DNA from: Candidatus Thorarchaeota archaeon
GTDB taxonomy: Archaea > Asgardarchaeota > Thorarchaeia > Thorarchaeales > Thorarchaeaceae
Direction of reading: 5' to 3'
DNA length: 64,000 nucleotides
Assembly (NCBI GenBank): GCA_016933575.1
Contig: JAFGAR010000028.1
Span: forward strand, 62,001 to 126,000
Shown: in pieces, positions 8,373 through 18,711 of the stretch
How positions within the stretch are numbered: the stretch's first letter is position 1
How the letters are laid out: each line of letters begins with the position of its first letter
Program-made: the position numbers and the translations under genes
The notes under the pieces: generated by a model
What the model was told of the DNA's origin: nothing
The model's database searches: none
What the model saw: only the letters and a program-made list of their open reading frames with translations

Positions 8373-11078
8373 TCCGATACAACACTTGTTGTAGATTTGA
8401 AGAACATTGATGCAGCAACACTGGCAATGACGGGTGGAAAAGCAGCTAATCTGACAGCTTTGAGCAAAGCAGGTTTTCAGGTCCCAAAAGGATTTGTCAT
8501 AACAACTGATGCCTATAGAGAGTTTATCTCATTCAATAATCTTGAGCAGATTGCCAACAAGTATCTTGTAGATTTCAATCATGAAGACACTGAGCAACTA
8601 AGAAACGCTGCAAATAGAATGAGAGAAGAAATAGAGAAAGCATCATTGCCTGATCACTTGATTTCGAAGGTCAAATTGGCTTATAGTGAACTCGGTGAAG
8701 GATCTGTAGCAATACGATCATCTGCAACAGCAGAAGACTTACCAGATGCTTCATTTGCTGGGCAGTATGATACATCCTTGAATATTGAAGGGATTGATAA
8801 CGTTCTACACCATATCAAACGATGCTTTGCATCAATGTGGACGACAAGAGCTATTGCTTATCGCGAGGAGAACCATATTCCTCACGAACATGTGCGTCTG
8901 GCAGTTGTTGTTCAATCAATGATTCAACCAAAATGCGCAGGTGTGATGTTTACTCGGAATCCATTCTCAGAATCAACCTCTGAAATAATAATTGAATCTA
9001 ATTTTGGATTAGGAGAATCGGTCGTTTCAGGATATTCGATACCAGACCGTTATGTAGTCAACTGTATAGCTCCTGAAAATTACTCATTAGTCAGTAGAGA
9101 GATTGGCACTAAAGATACCATCATTGAACGAGACCACAGTGGGAAAGGTACACAACAGATAAAAATCTCACAAGAACAAAGCCAAAAATCATCACTTGAG
9201 GATGATGAAGTGCTAGAACTTGCTAAAATAGGCAGTTCTATCGAGAGATTCTTTAAATCACCTCAAGATGTGGAGTGGGCCATTGATTCTAAAGGAGATA
9301 TACACATTCTCCAAGCTCGACCTATCACAGTCCGTTATGAGAAGACCTCCAATCAGAAAGATGATGTGTTTTGGACACGGGGGTATGCTGATGACTATTG
9401 GAATGATCCGGTAACTCCGTTATACTTCAATCTCCTCGGAGACCAATTAATACACATCGTAAATGTCGAAGCTAATGCAATAATGGGATACAAAGACATG
9501 CCTGAAGAACTTCTGAAATTGCATAAAGGACATGCATACTTCAACCTTGATGTATTGAGACGAAAGGTCGTCAATGAGATGCCACCATTCATTAGGTCGG
9601 ATGATGTGATGAACTACTTTCCTGAAGGAGCAGGACCTTTTGGGAAAGATACTATGAGAAAACTGCCTTTTGCACTCAAAACACGGATAATGGCAGAAAT
9701 CAGAGTGATGCTGCTAGATGGCGACGGGAGTATGACAAAGACGAATGATGTCTATGAAAAATGGACCAAAGAAGTATTCATACCAGAGTGCATGAAATTT
9801 GATGAAGCATTCAACAGATTAGAATCAGGGAGTACTGCTCAGGATTATTTGGCTATTGCTGATGATCTTGACATCACCATGATGAAGCATTTCAGAATGG
9901 TCAGATATGGTCTACCAGTACATACCCTAGGAATGAATCTAATTACCAACTATCTCCTTCGTCGTTGGCTTGGCGAGAAAGCGGCAACTGCTATGTACCC
10001 GATACTCCTCTCAGGACTGGAACACAAGACCAGTGAAACAAACAAGAGAATAGAGGAGCTTGCATCTATCATTCGACAGGACAAAAATCTTGAAGAGAAA
10101 ATCCTAGGTTTGAAATCCAAGGAGATTCTTGATTCACTAAAAAGAAGTAATTCAATAAATGAACGTACCTTCATTGAAAAGTTCAACACGTTTCTTGATG
10201 ACTTTGGAGATCGTGGTTTTACAAGAGAAACCTATTATCCAAGATGGAGAGAGTCACCAGAATATGTGTTTGATATTCTAAAATCACTTGTATCTGAACA
10301 AGGCAAGAACCTTATCCAAAATGAAGAAGCCCTAGCTAAGAGGAGGAAAAAAGCAGAGCAGTTAGTTGAAGAGGTGATTCGAAAACAACGATTTGGTCCG
10401 ATTAAATGGATGCTTTTCTCAACCATTTTGGGAATGGCAAGAACTTATGTCGGATTCCGTGAGAATCAGAGATTCAATTTGGATAGATGGATTACTCGAG
10501 AGAGAAAGGCGTACCTTGAGATTGGAAAACAACTAATCCATCAGGGGTATCTGCAAGAACCAAGTCATATTTTCTTTTTATACCGTAATGAGATTAGGGC
10601 GATTGTAAGAGAAAAGAACTCACTCAGTAAAGATGAAACGAAGTCATTTGTTGAGGAAAGAAAAGAAGAATTCCTCAAGTATGAGAATATCACACCGCCC
10701 AAGTTCATGTATGGAAACAGGGAATTTGATGATCCTATGCCAGATTCAGTCGAAGGATATAGTGGAATGCCTGCTAGTCAGGGACTAATTACAGGAACTG
10801 TGAGGGTTCTAAATAGCGTGGAAGAGGTTTCACAGGTGAGAGCTGGTGAGATTCTAGTAGTACCGCGGACTGATCCAGGCTGGACACCAGTCTTTTCAAA
10901 GATTGGCGGCCTTGTGACTGAAACAGGAGGACTCCTCTCTCATGGTGCTGTTGTTTCACGAGAGTTTGGAATTCCAGCGGTCACGAATATTAGAAATGCA
11001 TGTATGATTTTCAAGACTGGGCAAAAAATAACATTAGATGGAAATCTTGGAAAAATAGTCTTACATGAAACGGAGTAG
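8370..11078 (+). CDS. PEP synthase/pyruvate phosphate dikinase-like phosphotransferase without PEP-binding barrel
   Basis: About 902 residues from the proposed ATT start, or 893 from TTG at 8397. The N-terminal ATP-grasp half has the family motifs GGKAANL and VAIRSSATAEDLPDASFAGQ. A long helical middle region follows. The C-terminal swivel domain has TGGLLSHGAVVSREFGIPA, with the phosphorylatable His at about residue 858. The protein ends there, so the PEP/pyruvate-binding TIM barrel of true PEP synthase is missing. This ATP-grasp plus His-domain layout matches rifampin phosphotransferase and related enzymes that pass phosphate from ATP to another substrate. The 14-base overlap with the next gene indicates an operon. 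The substrate is unknown; antibiotic resistance should not be assumed. Confidence 0.85.
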   Translation: MSDTTLVVDLKNIDAATLAMTGGKAANLTALSKAGFQVPKGFVITTDAYREFISFNNLEQIANKYLVDFNHEDTEQLRNAANRMREEIEKASLPDHLISKVKLAYSELGEGSVAIRSSATAEDLPDASFAGQYDTSLNIEGIDNVLHHIKRCFASMWTTRAIAYREENHIPHEHVRLAVVVQSMIQPKCAGVMFTRNPFSESTSEIIIESNFGLGESVVSGYSIPDRYVVNCIAPENYSLVSREIGTKDTIIERDHSGKGTQQIKISQEQSQKSSLEDDEVLELAKIGSSIERFFKSPQDVEWAIDSKGDIHILQARPITVRYEKTSNQKDDVFWTRGYADDYWNDPVTPLYFNLLGDQLIHIVNVEANAIMGYKDMPEELLKLHKGHAYFNLDVLRRKVVNEMPPFIRSDDVMNYFPEGAGPFGKDTMRKLPFALKTRIMAEIRVMLLDGDGSMTKTNDVYEKWTKEVFIPECMKFDEAFNRLESGSTAQDYLAIADDLDITMMKHFRMVRYGLPVHTLGMNLITNYLLRRWLGEKAATAMYPILLSGLEHKTSETNKRIEELASIIRQDKNLEEKILGLKSKEILDSLKRSNSINERTFIEKFNTFLDDFGDRGFTRETYYPRWRESPEYVFDILKSLVSEQGKNLIQNEEALAKRRKKAEQLVEEVIRKQRFGPIKWMLFSTILGMARTYVGFRENQRFNLDRWITRERKAYLEIGKQLIHQGYLQEPSHIFFLYRNEIRAIVREKNSLSKDETKSFVEERKEEFLKYENITPPKFMYGNREFDDPMPDSVEGYSGMPASQGLITGTVRVLNSVEEVSQVRAGEILVVPRTDPGWTPVFSKIGGLVTETGGLLSHGAVVSREFGIPAVTNIRNACMIFKTGQKITLDGNLGKIVLHETE

Positions 11079-12054
11079 AACACCATTGGAACCATTGATA
11101 CATAGAATTGATTCGACAAATGCAGAATGGAATGAAAGTTATTACTTCATCTTCTATGACAAAGAGAATAGAATTGGAGGAATGAGTAGAGTAGGATTCA
11201 AACCGAATAAAAAAGAGGGGATGGCCTTCTTCTTCATCTTCCTACCTGATGGAACAGTTGCAGCATTTCATGCAAAAGATGATGCAGGAAATTATCCTGA
11301 AGCACTCAAGGTCGAATCAGTGAATCACCAATGCCAATGTGATGGTGCTTGGAAGTACTCCTTCGAGGGGCCTATGTTAGTTTTCAATAATCCGGAGGAT
11401 TTTGCTCAAGTACAGGAGAATCCTGAAGTCATCAGTGATTTGATTGGCGCTAAGCTTGATTTGAGTTACAATGCGATAAATGAAACATACGAGTACAGCG
11501 AACATATGACTGCTGAATCACTTAAGATTGGAAAAAAGACTGGTGATATGCATTGGGAGCAGATTGGAAAAGTCACAGGTACTGTTCAAATTGGAGAAAA
11601 GCTATACCAGATTAACGAATGCCTCGGACAGAGAGACCATACCTACGGGATTAGAGATTGGACCGGTGTTGGAAATTGGTTCTATTTTGTAATATGGTTC
11701 GATGAGAAACTTGCGATAAATCCTGCAGCTGTTGTTCTAGACGATAATCGTGTTGGGTCAGGTGGTTTCATTTTCAAGGATGGCGAGAATATACCTCTCG
11801 TAACAATCCAACTTTTAGAGCATAAATATCAAGAAAATGGGATCTTTCCAATTTCTACGACACTTGAGTTAATCGATGCAAAGGGACAGAAATATCTCTT
11901 GAAGGCAACACCAGGACCACTAGTACCCGTACCATTTAGAGGAGATGATGGCAGTCTCTCGTATTTGATCCAGTCATTCGGGTCATTCCAGTTGGATGAT
12001 TTAAAAGATGGATATGGTTCATATGAGGTTCTCAGGAAATCAATATCAGACTGA
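11065..12054 (+). CDS. AttH/CrtC-like (hydroxyneurosporene-synthase-like) protein
   Basis: A 329-residue soluble beta-rich protein. It contains GGMSRVGFKPN near the N-terminus and GQRDHTYGIRDW near residue 190. The latter resembles the G-x-R-D-x-[ST]-[WY]-G-x-R-D-W signature of the AttH/CrtC-like lipocalin group, whose best-known members hydrate or otherwise act on isoprenoid chains. The start overlaps the end of the phosphotransferase gene by 14 bases, so the two are translated together, and the phosphotransferase may act on a related lipid or isoprenoid. That link is inference. The family assignment rests on the motif alone. Confidence 0.6.
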   Translation: MKRSRTPLEPLIHRIDSTNAEWNESYYFIFYDKENRIGGMSRVGFKPNKKEGMAFFFIFLPDGTVAAFHAKDDAGNYPEALKVESVNHQCQCDGAWKYSFEGPMLVFNNPEDFAQVQENPEVISDLIGAKLDLSYNAINETYEYSEHMTAESLKIGKKTGDMHWEQIGKVTGTVQIGEKLYQINECLGQRDHTYGIRDWTGVGNWFYFVIWFDEKLAINPAAVVLDDNRVGSGGFIFKDGENIPLVTIQLLEHKYQENGIFPISTTLELIDAKGQKYLLKATPGPLVPVPFRGDDGSLSYLIQSFGSFQLDDLKDGYGSYEVLRKSISD

Positions 12055-12110
12055 ATGTATGATGCACGAATATATTAGAGAAGAATGCGAAAAATGCAGA
12101 GGTCAGACTG

Positions 12111-12767
12111 ATGTTTGAATACGTGCAAGAGAGGGAATTCTCGGCCCGACTTGAACCGAGAACAATGATTTATGTCATTACAATTGGAGAAACTGAGGAA
12201 ATCGGTTCAACCAAGCTTACAGAGAAGGGGAGAAACCAAGTCCTGGAGCTTGCTCATTCTAGACTTGTTGCTGGAATCAGGATTATGTATAGCGATCCAT
12301 CAAATGCTGCAATTCAAACATCAGAAATACTCCGGAGAGAGTTTGAGTGCAAAATGGAGAAGAGAAGCTGTCTCTCGGAAATTAATTGGGGTTTCAAATG
12401 GGATGATATTGAACAGCTTAAGGAAAATCTGCCTAAGATGTGGTCTGATGAAAATGAGAGTGTGAACAGAGGAGAATCATTAGCTGAGGCTAGAGAGAGG
12501 ATAGGCATATGTATGAATGAGATAGCCGTAAAACATGTAGGAGATAGCTTAGCAGTCGTGATGCATCCACTCATAACAACGCTGTTTCATTCTCTTGTTA
12601 CAGCAGCACCACTTGAGTTCAAGGATTGGCTAATGATGGGATATGCAGCATGTGCATCTTATGAATATACAAAGAAAGGGTGGACACTAGTTATGCCTCC
12701 AGATAACAGCTTTCAGAGTGATCCCTCATGCACAGGCGATATTCTTCCAGAAGACATCTTTGAATAG
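12111..12767 (+). CDS. Degenerate histidine-phosphatase (phosphoglycerate-mutase-like) protein
   Basis: A 218-residue protein that follows the histidine phosphatase pattern but lacks key residues. The usual 'RHGE' after the first strand is replaced by TIGE (IYVITIGETEEIG), so the phospho-accepting His and its Arg are gone. The usual Arg before 'AxQT' is also lost (SNAAIQTSEIL). The second His remains (VVMHPLITTLF). The fold is probably kept while the classical phosphatase chemistry is not. It lies 56 bases after the AttH-like gene in the same direction and probably belongs to the operon. A second ATG at 12165 would start right before the first strand. A regulatory or binding role is possible. 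Confidence 0.7.
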   Translation: MFEYVQEREFSARLEPRTMIYVITIGETEEIGSTKLTEKGRNQVLELAHSRLVAGIRIMYSDPSNAAIQTSEILRREFECKMEKRSCLSEINWGFKWDDIEQLKENLPKMWSDENESVNRGESLAEARERIGICMNEIAVKHVGDSLAVVMHPLITTLFHSLVTAAPLEFKDWLMMGYAACASYEYTKKGWTLVMPPDNSFQSDPSCTGDILPEDIFE

Positions 12768-12835
12768 AAAAAGAAAGAAATGGAAGTTGAAGCTAAGCCA
12801 CTCAGACTTGAACCTCAACAACCATCCTAGTAGGA

Positions 12836-15800
12836 TTATCTTCGTCGATACATGACGCAGACAATTATCACAAGAGCAACAACTCCACCCACTATTATGT
12901 AAAGAGTGATTGGATTACCTTCACCAGTGGTGTAGGTCGTTGTTGACCCCGTTTGAAATGCACTTGTATATGCAACAAAAACAGGATCACAGATTATCTC
13001 TTCACCGCCCCAGTTTTCATAACCTGCAGTCATGAACAACATTGATGCTTCAATATTGAAGTTGGTCACAGAAGTACCTGATGCTGATTCGTACATGACA
13101 GAGAATGCACCAATCGGTGCAGTAGATGAACCAGATGTGTAGATAGTTGAATGACCATCTCCACCCCAAGTGTATGGCAGACCGCCCATTGTAACATTTG
13201 CATAGGGAGTATCCGCAGCTCCAAATTGATAATATGAAGCATCAAGACTTGCACCATTTGTGTCTGTAACAGGGCGTTGACCAGCGGTATAACGAGTTGC
13301 TGTCACTGTACCTAGAACACCGAAAAAGTTCACAGCTAGGCTGCGTCCTTCAAGTACACTATCATCAAAGTCGTGCATGGTCCATTCACCGAATCTCTGA
13401 TCAACTTTGAATGAAACAGCATGATTCCACGTAATTGGATCATCAGCATCGAATGCAACCATATCTACATTGAAAGTGATATCAAAAGACATCTCGTCCA
13501 CAGTTGCTTGAGTGACCCAATAGTCAAAGCTAGTGGAGTTCAGCCCGACAGCACCTTGGTAGGATTCTCTGAAGTCCCAGGCTCCTCTCAATGCAGAAGA
13601 ATGTTCGATGCGGAGAGGATAGATAGTCACATTGACATCAGTGATTGTGACTCCGAAATTGACCTCAGTATCAGGATCAACAATAACACTACCAGAGTTA
13701 TTCGTAGCACCAAAGGGTCTCCGAAGCTCTACCTCACCAACGCTATCGATGAGAACCAGATGAGTCACTTCATCTGAGGTGACTTGTCCTCCTTCTATTG
13801 AGAAATCTGGAGCACTTGGAGTAGGACCAAGACCGTCATTGAAGATCAACAAACCAGCATACTCTGCTCTGAAATGTGCAAGAGTGGCTTCTGTATCAGA
13901 CAGTGCAACAAAGAAGTTCTGTGTTGTTCCCCATGCAAACCATGTCGTAGACCACTTGCCATGTTCAATTCCTGGAATATTATCTAGATTGATTGTTCGA
14001 TTAACAGACAACCATGAGATATAGTCATACCCAGGAGTGGATACGTCATTTCCAAGATCAGCCCATAGCAGGTCTTGAATTTCAATCATCTCGCTTTCGC
14101 TAAGAGGACTGCCATCGGATGCGTGATACCAGTAGAAGGTCTCATTTGCTTCATACCAGATGTTCAGTTCAACAACACCCATCCAGTTTGAAGACCAGAA
14201 CTCATCACCAGCCACGCCGGGACTTGGATCAAAACCGACGCCAACTAGCATACCATTGATTGTGATATTGCCTTCATCACTCCAATAACCAGTTCTCTTA
14301 ATGAAGTACTGATCATTCGTAGTGTATTCATTGCCATCAAGGTCTATTGCACCATTTTCAGTCACGACCCAAATTGGTGGTGTGTATGAAGGAAGGTCTC
14401 CAAGACGAAGGTGACGTGGACTCCATAGAGTATCACTAGAGATGTCAGATTGTCTGTATTGATCCGTCCATTCATTATAGAGGATAAGATACTGTGCAAC
14501 AGTCATCTGACCAGCGGTTACCAACCACCAAGGATAGCTCCATGTACTATTTCCAGCATCCCAAATCCTCACATTCTGAATAACACCAATCTTCAACTGG
14601 GCTTGGTCAATCACCATTGACGGTGCAGTGTCATTGAAATGGAATTGAATTTTCAGAGTTGTGAGATCTTCACCTAGTTCTAGGTCATAGTCATCCACTG
14701 TCCAGTCATTGGATGTGATTACAGTACTCCACAATTGTGTACCACCACGCAAGTACATACTAATACGATATTGAGAACTAGTTGTAGGTAGACCTGTGTC
14801 AAAGTCAATTACCATTGTGTGAGTAATCTCATATCGCCAATAATGCGTGTCATTTCCATCCATTCCAGAACCTTTGACGTTAAGTGTGAAGTCTTTCAGT
14901 TCCTGAGAGATATTGAATAAACCTAGTCCATCTGGTGTCTTATAGACAATAGAGCCATTGATTTCGTTAACATTTCTGTGTACGAGAAATGTCAAATTTA
15001 ATGGCTGCTCTTGTAAGGCAATATCTGCAATATTACCTGTTAGATCATAGACAAAAGCTTCAATGAAAGCTGTACGGAATGCTAGTTTCATTGTTTCCTT
15101 GGTTGTTATCTCAGGTCTCTTAATTAGAGGATCTCCATTGACATCAAGAACTGTGACCAAGTCCATCTCAGGTCGAATGGTCCCACCAAAACCCCAAGCA
15201 GGATCAAGGTCTGTCTCGTTTGTGAAATATCCTCCCCATTGAATCCGGGTTCGACCATCAAAGATACCTGTGAGGACAGGTTCTGATACATAATACTTGC
15301 TGATGTCGATAGTTGAATTCTCAACACAAGTGAGGAAGGGGAACCACATTCCCAGATTACCGCCAAGATCGAGCCAGCTCCAAGTGACATTAAGATAACC
15401 AGCAAGAACATAGGCGTTTGTGGAATTGACCTTCAGAAACATAAACGGATACAGATCCATTTCAGTTTGAGTCCAAGCAACATTACTATTGAATAGAACA
15501 GACTCGCTTACTTCCAAACCAACAGGCATCGTCAAATTCCTTGCAATTCTAAGGTTTGAATCCCAAGTCAATTGTGTGAAGGGTATCAAAGTTTCTCCAA
15601 TTCCAGCATTAGATATTAGTCGAACGATAAACGTGTCATTAACATCAGCATAATGCATGATATGACTGGTCTCATCTACAATATCTGCATAGTAGTAATC
15701 TGGAAGAGAGAAATCTAACGGATTGACTGCCGTACCAAATCCGATTGGTGGACTTCCATATTCCCCACGAGTATTAGATGCAAGCCAGGAGGGTGAAACA

Positions 15801-16393
15801 GGTCGACCATCTGTATCAATGACTTGCATTCCAGTGTAGAAGATTCCTGCCATGGGCAAGTCAAACGTGACATCAAAAACCACGAGATAGTAATCAGATT
15901 CATCGTAATATTCTGAATTGATGCTATCTAGTGAAATGAAATCAGCAGGTCTTGGCTCATCACTTCCTAATATGTATGTGAAAGCCATACTATTCCATTT
16001 ATCAGATGTAGCATTATACTCAAGGCCGAAGTATGGAGCTCGAATACCTACTCGTATTCCCCAGAATTGAACTACGTCCAATTCATTACCTTCTCCAAGA
16101 AATGCCTTGGGTACTGTGATGTTTATGAATAGTTCATCTCCAAGGTTTATTCTGTAATTATTCTCAGCGATTTCAGTCAGGTTATCAGCATACCCAATCC
16201 ACACGTTAGGCTGCGGTCCAAAGACCCAGGTAGAGTGTTGATCCTCGTGAGAGAATTGAGTGGTCTCATTCTCCACAAGCCATTGAACACCTAATACTGG
16301 TTCAGCTTCAGACTGAGCTGTGGCTGGTTTAACTGCACCTGCGATACTCACCAATAACATAGTGATCAGCATAATTGTGCTTATTTTCTTCAT
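12836..16393 (-). CDS. Very large surface protein with signal peptide and C-terminal membrane anchor
   Basis: About 1185 residues. The ATG at 16393 starts a clear signal peptide (MKKISTIMLITMLLVSIAGA) and is preceded by GAGGTGA at a good distance, so the upstream in-frame ATG is not used. The body is rich in Trp, Tyr, Asp and N-x-S/T sequons and poor in Lys and Cys, typical of extracellular archaeal beta proteins. The C-terminus has one membrane helix (about 20 residues) followed by RRR, leaving the bulk outside the cell. I recognise no named domain; an S-layer-like or polysaccharide-binding role is possible. It lies downstream of the glycogen debranching gene but has its own 236-base upstream region. 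Confidence 0.8.
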   Translation of the reverse strand: MKKISTIMLITMLLVSIAGAVKPATAQSEAEPVLGVQWLVENETTQFSHEDQHSTWVFGPQPNVWIGYADNLTEIAENNYRINLGDELFINITVPKAFLGEGNELDVVQFWGIRVGIRAPYFGLEYNATSDKWNSMAFTYILGSDEPRPADFISLDSINSEYYDESDYYLVVFDVTFDLPMAGIFYTGMQVIDTDGRPVSPSWLASNTRGEYGSPPIGFGTAVNPLDFSLPDYYYADIVDETSHIMHYADVNDTFIVRLISNAGIGETLIPFTQLTWDSNLRIARNLTMPVGLEVSESVLFNSNVAWTQTEMDLYPFMFLKVNSTNAYVLAGYLNVTWSWLDLGGNLGMWFPFLTCVENSTIDISKYYVSEPVLTGIFDGRTRIQWGGYFTNETDLDPAWGFGGTIRPEMDLVTVLDVNGDPLIKRPEITTKETMKLAFRTAFIEAFVYDLTGNIADIALQEQPLNLTFLVHRNVNEINGSIVYKTPDGLGLFNISQELKDFTLNVKGSGMDGNDTHYWRYEITHTMVIDFDTGLPTTSSQYRISMYLRGGTQLWSTVITSNDWTVDDYDLELGEDLTTLKIQFHFNDTAPSMVIDQAQLKIGVIQNVRIWDAGNSTWSYPWWLVTAGQMTVAQYLILYNEWTDQYRQSDISSDTLWSPRHLRLGDLPSYTPPIWVVTENGAIDLDGNEYTTNDQYFIKRTGYWSDEGNITINGMLVGVGFDPSPGVAGDEFWSSNWMGVVELNIWYEANETFYWYHASDGSPLSESEMIEIQDLLWADLGNDVSTPGYDYISWLSVNRTINLDNIPGIEHGKWSTTWFAWGTTQNFFVALSDTEATLAHFRAEYAGLLIFNDGLGPTPSAPDFSIEGGQVTSDEVTHLVLIDSVGEVELRRPFGATNNSGSVIVDPDTEVNFGVTITDVNVTIYPLRIEHSSALRGAWDFRESYQGAVGLNSTSFDYWVTQATVDEMSFDITFNVDMVAFDADDPITWNHAVSFKVDQRFGEWTMHDFDDSVLEGRSLAVNFFGVLGTVTATRYTAGQRPVTDTNGASLDASYYQFGAADTPYANVTMGGLPYTWGGDGHSTIYTSGSSTAPIGAFSVMYESASGTSVTNFNIEASMLFMTAGYENWGGEEIICDPVFVAYTSAFQTGSTTTYTTGEGNPITLYIIVGGVVALVIIVCVMYRRR

Positions 16394-16628
16394 TATCTTC
16401 ACCTCAGCAAGAACCAAGCGTGCAAGACATCCGTATTGCATATTCAACAATATGGGATTGACCTGAAAGAATATGATTGGAGTTTCCTACTGGTTCTCGT
16501 TGTTTTGGTGCTTTCATCCAAGGTACGTTCCTAATTACCTCTGATGGAAAAACCGACTAACTGCAGATATTCATGTATAATTAACATATATAGAGCATAT
16601 GTATGAATCATCCTTTTCACTAGAGATA

Positions 16629-18644
16629 TTATAATTCGTCAAAATAAACACGTAATAGCTCGGCAACACTTCTGGCTCGAGATACTGTACCTCGATCGCG
16701 ATGTGGTTTTGAACCATCGAACATATCTGAAACAGTACCAAGACAACCTCGACGAACTGAATTCAAGACTGGTCTGAAGAACTTCTTCTCAGCTTTTAGT
16801 TTATTCTCAGGAGTATCTCCATTTACTCGTAGCCATGCAGATATGTATGGACCAATTAACCAAGGATGGACAGTTCCCTGATGAGTTGCTGCTGCTCTAC
16901 TCCTAGGTCCACCCGTATAGGCTCGAGCATATCTTGTATCTGTGGGAGAAAGAGTCCTGAGTCCAAACGGAGTGAGTAGTTCTTTTGTCACAACTTTGAG
17001 AACAGAGTTGGCCTTCAATCTATCAAGGAGGGGATAAGGAAGACTGAGAGCAAAGATTTGGTTTGGTCGTATCGATTTATCATTTCCTTCATCAGTAACG
17101 ACATCATAGAGATAACCGAGTTCAGGATCCCAAAATGCCTGAATGAATGCTTCACGAATCCAAGAAGATACTGCTTGATACTCGTATGGGTCTCGTCCCA
17201 TGAACTCACACATCTCACCCATGGCCATCAATGCGTTGAACCAGAGTGCATTGACTTCTACACACTTACCAATTCTAGGTGTTGGAAACCAATCATCAAC
17301 ATGATCGTTCATCCATGAAACTTCAAAACCTTCGATTCCAGATATAATTAGACCATCATGATCTTCATGAATGTTAAATTTCGTTCCAATTCGATACGCG
17401 GCAATGATACTCTCCATTGTCTCCCAAATAATACCGCGAAGAAACTCAACATCGTTCGTGGCCTGAATGTATTTGTGCACAGCCATGATAAACCATAAAG
17501 ATGCATCAACAGAATCGTATTCTGGTTGAATACCTCTATCGGGAAAATCATTCGGCACTAGACCATATCGTGAATGGCGAGCATAATTCGTGAGTACAGC
17601 CCGAGCATCTTGAAAGCGACCGATGGACATTGTCAGTCCGGGGAGTGATACCATTGCATCGTGACCAATATCTGCAAGCTCATGATATCCTGCAATTATT
17701 GAACGCATGTTTGTAGATTCTCTATCTACAATGAATGTATCTGCATCAAGGATTAACCATTCTATATCTTCATCTCTTTCCTTCGCAGACATGGAGAATG
17801 CTCTGTCATTTAGAATCTTCCTTCTCCGTAGTTCTTCAAATCGTAGTTTTGCAAAGTCTTTCCTCTGTGCATTAGCGAGGGGTCCAAGACTACTCATAAG
17901 ATCTTTCTGAGAAGGACCTACAGCAAATAAGAATGATAGAAAATGTTCTCCAGGATCGAGAACTGTGTGAAAGACACCTGGAATGACCATCTCCTCCTCG
18001 TGAGGTAAGCCCATTGCTTTATCGCGTCTATAGATCTGGGGATCAGTTATCCGAATCTCACTTGGCATGAATTCAGCATCTGGAGTGTATGCATACATCC
18101 ATGGACTATTGGGTCGTTCATCAAAGGAGAAGTACGAATGGTTATTGATGATTTCAACGGAAGGAGTGAAATCAAGATGAGGGGGTCGTGCATGAAGGTC
18201 TCTACATGTTTGAAGAGGTGTCACTGTCAGAACACTTTCCTCGGTGTTCTTCAATTCATAATTTACGACGGTAATGTTCCGTCTATATGCCATAAAGACG
18301 GTCTTCTCAAGCTCAACACATCCAGTAGAATACACCATCTGAGGGAGTGGATTCAAATCGAATCGCTTTAGATATCTATAGCCTCGATGTGTTACTCCTT
18401 GTGTAGTCTGTTCAGTACTAAGATTGCATTCTCCTTCTGAATTAATCAGGACCTCGTCCAATCTTGATAATGTCAACCACCGGTCGACTGGAGGATTGAG
18501 AGATGAAACAAGAAGACCGTGGTATCCACGCACATTGAGACCTACTATTGTGGAAGAAGTATAGCCGCCTAAACCGTTCGTATAGAGCCATTCGAAAGTA
18601 ACAGCTCGATTCAATCGGAGATCAGCATCTTCCAAAGTTATCAA
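16629..18644 (-). CDS. Glycogen debranching enzyme (amylo-alpha-1,6-glucosidase type)
   Basis: A 671-residue cytosolic enzyme of the archaeal/bacterial GDE family (N-terminal beta domain plus (alpha/alpha)6 barrel). The N-terminus has the hallmark EWLYTNGLGGYTSSTIVG and RGYHGLLVSS. The barrel carries EVNALWFNAL, a glycine/acid-rich WMNDHVDDWFPTPR stretch, and GTVHPWLIGPYISAW near the C-terminus. Its length matches the family. It hydrolyses alpha-1,6 branch points of glycogen-like polymers, so the organism probably stores or degrades glycogen. It is divergent from the MFS transporter gene at 18712, with only 67 bases between the starts. Confidence 0.9.
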   Translation of the reverse strand: MITLEDADLRLNRAVTFEWLYTNGLGGYTSSTIVGLNVRGYHGLLVSSLNPPVDRWLTLSRLDEVLINSEGECNLSTEQTTQGVTHRGYRYLKRFDLNPLPQMVYSTGCVELEKTVFMAYRRNITVVNYELKNTEESVLTVTPLQTCRDLHARPPHLDFTPSVEIINNHSYFSFDERPNSPWMYAYTPDAEFMPSEIRITDPQIYRRDKAMGLPHEEEMVIPGVFHTVLDPGEHFLSFLFAVGPSQKDLMSSLGPLANAQRKDFAKLRFEELRRRKILNDRAFSMSAKERDEDIEWLILDADTFIVDRESTNMRSIIAGYHELADIGHDAMVSLPGLTMSIGRFQDARAVLTNYARHSRYGLVPNDFPDRGIQPEYDSVDASLWFIMAVHKYIQATNDVEFLRGIIWETMESIIAAYRIGTKFNIHEDHDGLIISGIEGFEVSWMNDHVDDWFPTPRIGKCVEVNALWFNALMAMGEMCEFMGRDPYEYQAVSSWIREAFIQAFWDPELGYLYDVVTDEGNDKSIRPNQIFALSLPYPLLDRLKANSVLKVVTKELLTPFGLRTLSPTDTRYARAYTGGPRSRAAATHQGTVHPWLIGPYISAWLRVNGDTPENKLKAEKKFFRPVLNSVRRGCLGTVSDMFDGSKPHRDRGTVSRARSVAELLRVYFDEL

Positions 18645-18711
18645 GGGATCAAGACCTCGTGTTATGTTTCATTCTTTGAATAAGTTTCTGATAATGAGCA
18701 CACTTTAAGGG

